From Prevotella sp. UBA3776 (GTDB taxonomy: Bacteria > Bacteroidota > Bacteroidia > Bacteroidales > Bacteroidaceae): a stretch of 19,022 bases of DNA. Both the position numbers and the translations under genes were made by a program. This document shows positions 15,476 through 19,022 of this stretch, one piece after another. The DNA is taken from NCBI GenBank assembly GCA_002369515.1, contig DFFM01000017.1, positions 1 through 19,022 of the forward strand, given 5' to 3'. How positions within the stretch are numbered: the stretch's first letter is position 1; each line of letters starts with the position of its first letter. The notes beneath the pieces are model-generated. The model was not told where the DNA came from, did no database searches, and saw nothing but the letters and a program-made list of their open reading frames with translations.

Positions 15476-16099
15476 ATGGCACTATGGAATAAACAAAATA
15501 AAGAGGCTTTCACCAATCCGCTGAACCTCGACCACCCGATTCTTGTTCAAGTTTTGGGCATCTGCTCGGCTTTGGCAGTCACTTCGCAACTGAAGCCTGC
15601 CATTGTGATGGGACTTGCCGTGACGGTGATTACGGCTTTTGCCAACGTCATCATTTCTTTGATTCGCAACACCATTCCAAACCGCATCCGCATTGTGGTG
15701 CAGTTGGTTGTTGTGGCTGCTCTTGTAACCATTGTTTCGCAAATTCTGAAAGCGTTTGCTTACGATGTGAGTGTGCAACTCTCGGTTTATGTTGGTCTGA
15801 TTATTACAAACTGCATTCTCATGGGACGTCTCGAGGCTTTCGCCATGCAGAACAAGCCATGGCCTTCGTTCCTCGACGGCATTGGCAATGGACTTGGCTA
15901 TGCCATGATTCTGGTCATCGTGGGAGCTTTCCGCGAGTTCTTCGGACGTGGATCGCTGCTCGGTTTTCAGATCATTCCTCAGTCAGTTTACGATTTTGGC
16001 TATCAGAACAACGGTATGATGACCATGCCCGCCATGGCACTTATTCTGGTTGGCTGTGTTATTTGGGTACACCGTGCATATTTTTATAAGGAGAAATAA
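15476..16099 (+). CDS. nqrD: Na+-translocating NADH:quinone reductase subunit D
   Basis: Encodes 207 aa. It is a polytopic membrane subunit homologous to RnfE. C30 (LGICSALAV) and C113 (TNCILMGR) correspond to the two conserved half-helix cysteines that, with two from NqrE, hold the iron centre inside the membrane. The two halves of NqrD and NqrE have opposite topology in the known complex. Start ATG at 15476, 5 bp after nqrC and 3 bp before nqrE, in a tightly packed operon. Confidence 0.97.
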   Translation: MALWNKQNKEAFTNPLNLDHPILVQVLGICSALAVTSQLKPAIVMGLAVTVITAFANVIISLIRNTIPNRIRIVVQLVVVAALVTIVSQILKAFAYDVSVQLSVYVGLIITNCILMGRLEAFAMQNKPWPSFLDGIGNGLGYAMILVIVGAFREFFGRGSLLGFQIIPQSVYDFGYQNNGMMTMPAMALILVGCVIWVHRAYFYKEK

Positions 16100-16102
16100 G
16101 AT

Positions 16103-16729
16103 ATGGAACATGCAATAAGTTTATTCTTCCGTTCGATATTCGTCGATAACATGATTTTTGCATTCTTCCTCGGCATGTGTTCTTATCTTGCCGTTTCGAA
16201 GACTGTAAAGACATCGCTCGGTTTGGGAATGGCCGTTACGTTCGTACTGTTCGTCACTGTTCCTGTTGACTATCTTTTGCAAACCAAGGTTTTAGGCCCT
16301 GATTGCCTTGTTGAGGGCGTTGATTTGTCTTATCTGAGCTTCATTCTTTTCATTGCTGTGATCGCTGGCATTGTTCAGTTGGTTGAAATGGCTGTCGAAA
16401 AGTATAGCCCTTCGCTCTATGCAGCACTTGGCATATTCCTTCCGTTGATTGCAGTGAACTGTGCCATCATGGGAGCTTCCCTCTTCATGCAGCAGCGCAT
16501 ATTGCTCGACCCGTCAAATACCCAAGCCATTACCTCTGTTTGGGATGCCATGGTTTATGCCGTAGGATCGGGCATAGGTTGGACGCTTGCCATCGTCTCT
16601 TTGGGTGCTATCCGCGAAAAAATGCAGTATTGTGACGTGCCTAAGCCTTTACAAGGACTTGGCATTACGTTCATCACCGTAGGTCTGATGGCCATGGCAA
16701 TGATGTGCTTCAGTGGACTGAATATATAG
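16103..16729 (+). CDS. nqrE: Na+-translocating NADH:quinone reductase subunit E
   Basis: Encodes 208 aa. It is a polytopic membrane subunit homologous to RnfA, pseudo-symmetric with NqrD. The conserved cysteines C26 ([11 protein letters not shown]) and C120 ([12 protein letters not shown]) complete the intramembrane iron centre. The N-terminus [26 protein letters not shown] is typical. An AAGGAG at 16088-16093 lies 9 nt before the ATG. Gap to nqrF is 30 bp. Confidence 0.97.
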   Translation: MEHAISLFFRSIFVDNMIFAFFLGMCSYLAVSKTVKTSLGLGMAVTFVLFVTVPVDYLLQTKVLGPDCLVEGVDLSYLSFILFIAVIAGIVQLVEMAVEKYSPSLYAALGIFLPLIAVNCAIMGASLFMQQRILLDPSNTQAITSVWDAMVYAVGSGIGWTLAIVSLGAIREKMQYCDVPKPLQGLGITFITVGLMAMAMMCFSGLNI

Positions 16730-16759
16730 TTTTTCATTTTTAATTCTTTAATTTGAAAA

Positions 16760-18025
16760 ATGGGACAGTTTATTTTATACAGCATATTAGTGTTTTTGAT
16801 TACGATCATAACACTTGTAATCATCCTGCTCGTTGCCAAGAAATACTTGAGCCCGAGCGGAAACGTGAATATCGAAATCAACGGAGACCGAACCATCAAC
16901 GTGCCTCAGGGCAACAACCTGATGTCAACACTCAACCAGAACGGCATCTTCTTGCCTTCTGCTTGTGGTGGCAAAGCTTCATGCGGACAGTGCAAAGTTC
17001 AGGTGCTTGAGGGTGGGGGAGAGATTCTCGATTCCGAGAAACCTCATTTCACTCGCAAGGAAATAAAGGACCATTGGCGGCTGGGCTGTCAGTGCAAAGT
17101 GAAAGGCGAACTGAAGATTCATGTCGATGAAAGCATTTTAGGTGTCAAGGAGTATGAGTGTACGGTCATTTCCAACAAAAATGTGGCTACCTTCATCAAG
17201 GAATTCAAAGTGCAGCTGCCAAAGGGAGAGCACATGGACTTTATTCCTGGTTCATACGCCCAGATCAAGATTCCTGCCTTCACCATGGATTATGACAAGG
17301 ACATTGACAAGAGCCTTATTGGTGACGAATATTTGCCAAGTTGGGAGAAGTTCGGACTCTTCCCACTCAAGTGCGTCAACACCGAACCTACCATTCGTGC
17401 GTACTCAATGGCCAACTACCCGGCTGAGGGCGATGTGTTCATGTTGACTGTGCGTATTGCAACCCCGCCGTTCAAACCTGATCGTAGTGGATTCATGGAT
17501 GTCAATCCCGGTATCGCTTCCAGCTATATCTTCTCGCTCAAACCTGGCGACAAGGTGATTATGAGCGGACCGTTCGGCGACTTCCATCCCCATTTCAATT
17601 CTAAGAAAGAAATGATATGGGTTGGTGGTGGAGCTGGCATGGCTCCTTTGCGTGCTCAAATCATGCACATGACAAAGACCCTCCATACAACCGATCGCGA
17701 AATGCATTACTTCTATGGAGCTCGTGCCCTCAACGAAGTGTTCTATCTCGACGATTTTCTCGGATTGGAGAAGGAGTTCCCCAACTTCCACTTCCACCTG
17801 GCACTTGACCGTCCTGACCCTGCTGCTGATGCTGCAGGTGTTAAATATACGCCAGGCTTTGTTCACCAGGTGATGTTCAATACTTACCTGAAAGACCATG
17901 AAGCCCCGGAAGATGTAGAGTACTACATGTGCGGTCCCGGCCCGATGTCGAATGCAGTGGTTCAGATGCTCGATTCTCTGGGTGTAGAGCCTGAATCCAT
18001 CATGTATGACAACTTTGGAGGATAA
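16760..18025 (+). CDS. nqrF: Na+-translocating NADH:quinone reductase subunit F
   Basis: Encodes 421 aa. NqrF is the electron entry point: it takes hydride from NADH onto FAD and passes electrons to a 2Fe-2S cluster. One N-terminal membrane helix (about 5-27) is followed by a ferredoxin domain with C69, C75, C78 and C110 (ACGGKASCGQC ... LGCQC). A ferredoxin-NADP reductase-type module then shows the FAD motif RAYSMANYP (213-221), the NADH-site GGGAGMAPLR (289-298) and CGPGPM (391-396). It ends DNFGG as usual. It is the last gene of the operon; a strong terminator follows 26 bp after the stop. Confidence 0.98.
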   Translation: MGQFILYSILVFLITIITLVIILLVAKKYLSPSGNVNIEINGDRTINVPQGNNLMSTLNQNGIFLPSACGGKASCGQCKVQVLEGGGEILDSEKPHFTRKEIKDHWRLGCQCKVKGELKIHVDESILGVKEYECTVISNKNVATFIKEFKVQLPKGEHMDFIPGSYAQIKIPAFTMDYDKDIDKSLIGDEYLPSWEKFGLFPLKCVNTEPTIRAYSMANYPAEGDVFMLTVRIATPPFKPDRSGFMDVNPGIASSYIFSLKPGDKVIMSGPFGDFHPHFNSKKEMIWVGGGAGMAPLRAQIMHMTKTLHTTDREMHYFYGARALNEVFYLDDFLGLEKEFPNFHFHLALDRPDPAADAAGVKYTPGFVHQVMFNTYLKDHEAPEDVEYYMCGPGPMSNAVVQMLDSLGVEPESIMYDNFGG

Positions 18026-18051
18026 TTTAATAATAATAAGGTATAGATAAG

Positions 18052-18089
18052 AAGAATCGTGAAGGCAAATGCTTTCACGATTCTTTTTT
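18052..18089 (+). terminator. intrinsic terminator of the nqr operon
   Basis: AAGAATCGTGAAGGC (18052-18066) pairs with GCTTTCACGATTCTT (18071-18085), 15 bp with one G-T wobble and a 4-nt loop. A run of Ts to 18089 follows. It is the strongest terminator in the window. Confidence 0.95.
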
Positions 18090-18226
18090 ACAATATGAAG
18101 ACTGCTGATGGCAGTTGCTTTTCTTGAATTTTGTCCCTCTCATAGGGCTTAAATGTTCTCTTTTTGCCGTTTTTCGTCAAAAAAGTCGAAAAAAACACTT
18201 GTTTTTAGAAAAAAAGTCTGAAAATA
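18090..18226. other. A/T-rich region upstream of the rRNA promoter
   Basis: There is no credible gene here. From about 18178 the sequence carries phased A and T tracts just upstream of the -33 box, which may act like an UP element. A small hairpin ACTGC/GCAGT lies near 18102-18115. Confidence 0.4.
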
Positions 18227-18258
18227 TTTGGAGCGAATTTGTTTTTGTATTACCTTTG
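18227..18258 (+). promoter_or_regulatory. rRNA operon promoter
   Basis: TTTG (18227-18230), exactly 20 nt, then TACCTTTG (18251-18258) is a complete match to the Bacteroidota housekeeping sigma consensus TTTG-N19-21-TAnnTTTG. Predicted start near 18264. It is the best promoter in the window. Confidence 0.85.
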
Positions 18259-18263
18259 CATCC

Positions 18264-18551
18264 GCTTTCGCCTACAAACGAGAGGCCAAGCACAGAAGAA
18301 AGAGTTCTTTGAAAGATTTAAATAAACAGAGAAGTAGTAGTACAAGAAGCGAGCGGCCGGCCCATTCTTTGGCGTTCCGGCCCGCTCGGGTAGAATACGA
18401 ACCGTCAAGGTCTTCCCCGCGTTATTTTCGTGGAGGAGCCCGGACAGGTGAGCGTTTAGATTTTTGGACTTGATACGGAGGTCGTCCTGAGCAGACAAAG
18501 ACGTTCCCCTTGCACCTAGGTGCATACGGGGAGTCGAAGATACAAGAATAT
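18264..18551 (+). other. rRNA leader with boxA-like site and hairpins
   Basis: This is a noncoding leader of about 288 nt. A GTTCTTTGAAA at about 18304-18314 resembles the boxA antitermination signal (inferred by likeness). A GC-rich hairpin pairs 18350-18360 with 18377-18388 with one bulged base. Near the 16S start, a second hairpin has CCCC/GGGG (18506-18509/18528-18531) enclosing the perfect 14-bp palindrome TGCACCTAGGTGCA (18511-18524). These may be processing or antitermination structures. Confidence 0.6.

Positions 18552-19022
<471 letters not shown>

Noticed and set aside
18264..18551. tRNA gene in the rRNA leader
   Set aside because: I looked for a cloverleaf and a TTC-loop sequence and found only simple hairpins.

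Overview
The window looks like a chromosomal segment of a Bacteroidota bacterium, most likely Bacteroidales and close to Prevotella. Three things point there. The 5' part of a 16S rRNA gene at the right edge has a Bacteroidales-type sequence. Several genes are preceded by the Bacteroidota -7 promoter box TAnnTTTG, most cleanly the rRNA promoter (TTTG, 20 nt, TACCTTTG). Strong Shine-Dalgarno sequences are mostly absent. The gene content (long-form HisG, NqrA-F, TamB, many lipoproteins) agrees. The genus is an inference from partial 16S and style, not a measurement.

Left part (1-1646): a small rightward gene for a phage-type 'structural protein P5'/lysozyme-like protein sits between short repeats. 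Next comes a leftward gene for an Ala/Pro-rich lipoprotein, with its own terminator and -7 box. A strong leftward terminator (1611-1646) separates it from the histidine genes.

Histidine block (1679-4976, leftward): hisG, hisD and hisC form an operon encoding the first, last and transaminase steps of histidine synthesis. hisB is not in the cluster; transcription appears to end right after hisC. A 9/18-bp tandem repeat fills the hisD-hisC gap. The hisG promoter is back to back with, and overlaps, the promoter of a rightward gene for an MltF-like lytic transglycosylase lipoprotein (probable TTG start at 5114).

The convergent gap 6311-6801 holds two diverged copies, 127 bp apart, of a three-armed inverted-repeat element. 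Base changes between the copies are largely compensatory. It probably acts as a pair of bidirectional terminators, but each copy can fold in two mutually exclusive ways. This is the most unusual structure in the window.

Envelope block (6802-12078, leftward): tamB (1473 codons, TTG start) followed after 69 bp by a gene for a lipoprotein with YD/RHS-like repeats.

Right part (12250-19022, rightward): the complete nqrABCDEF operon for the sodium-pumping NADH:quinone reductase, with all visible cofactor residues intact, ends in a strong terminator. A canonical rRNA promoter, a structured leader and the first ~470 nt of 16S rRNA follow, cut by the window edge.

Most of the window is housekeeping. 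I found no CRISPR array, transposase, tRNA or defence locus. The candidates for something new are the duplicated hairpin element, the repeat in the his operon and the orphan P5-like gene.
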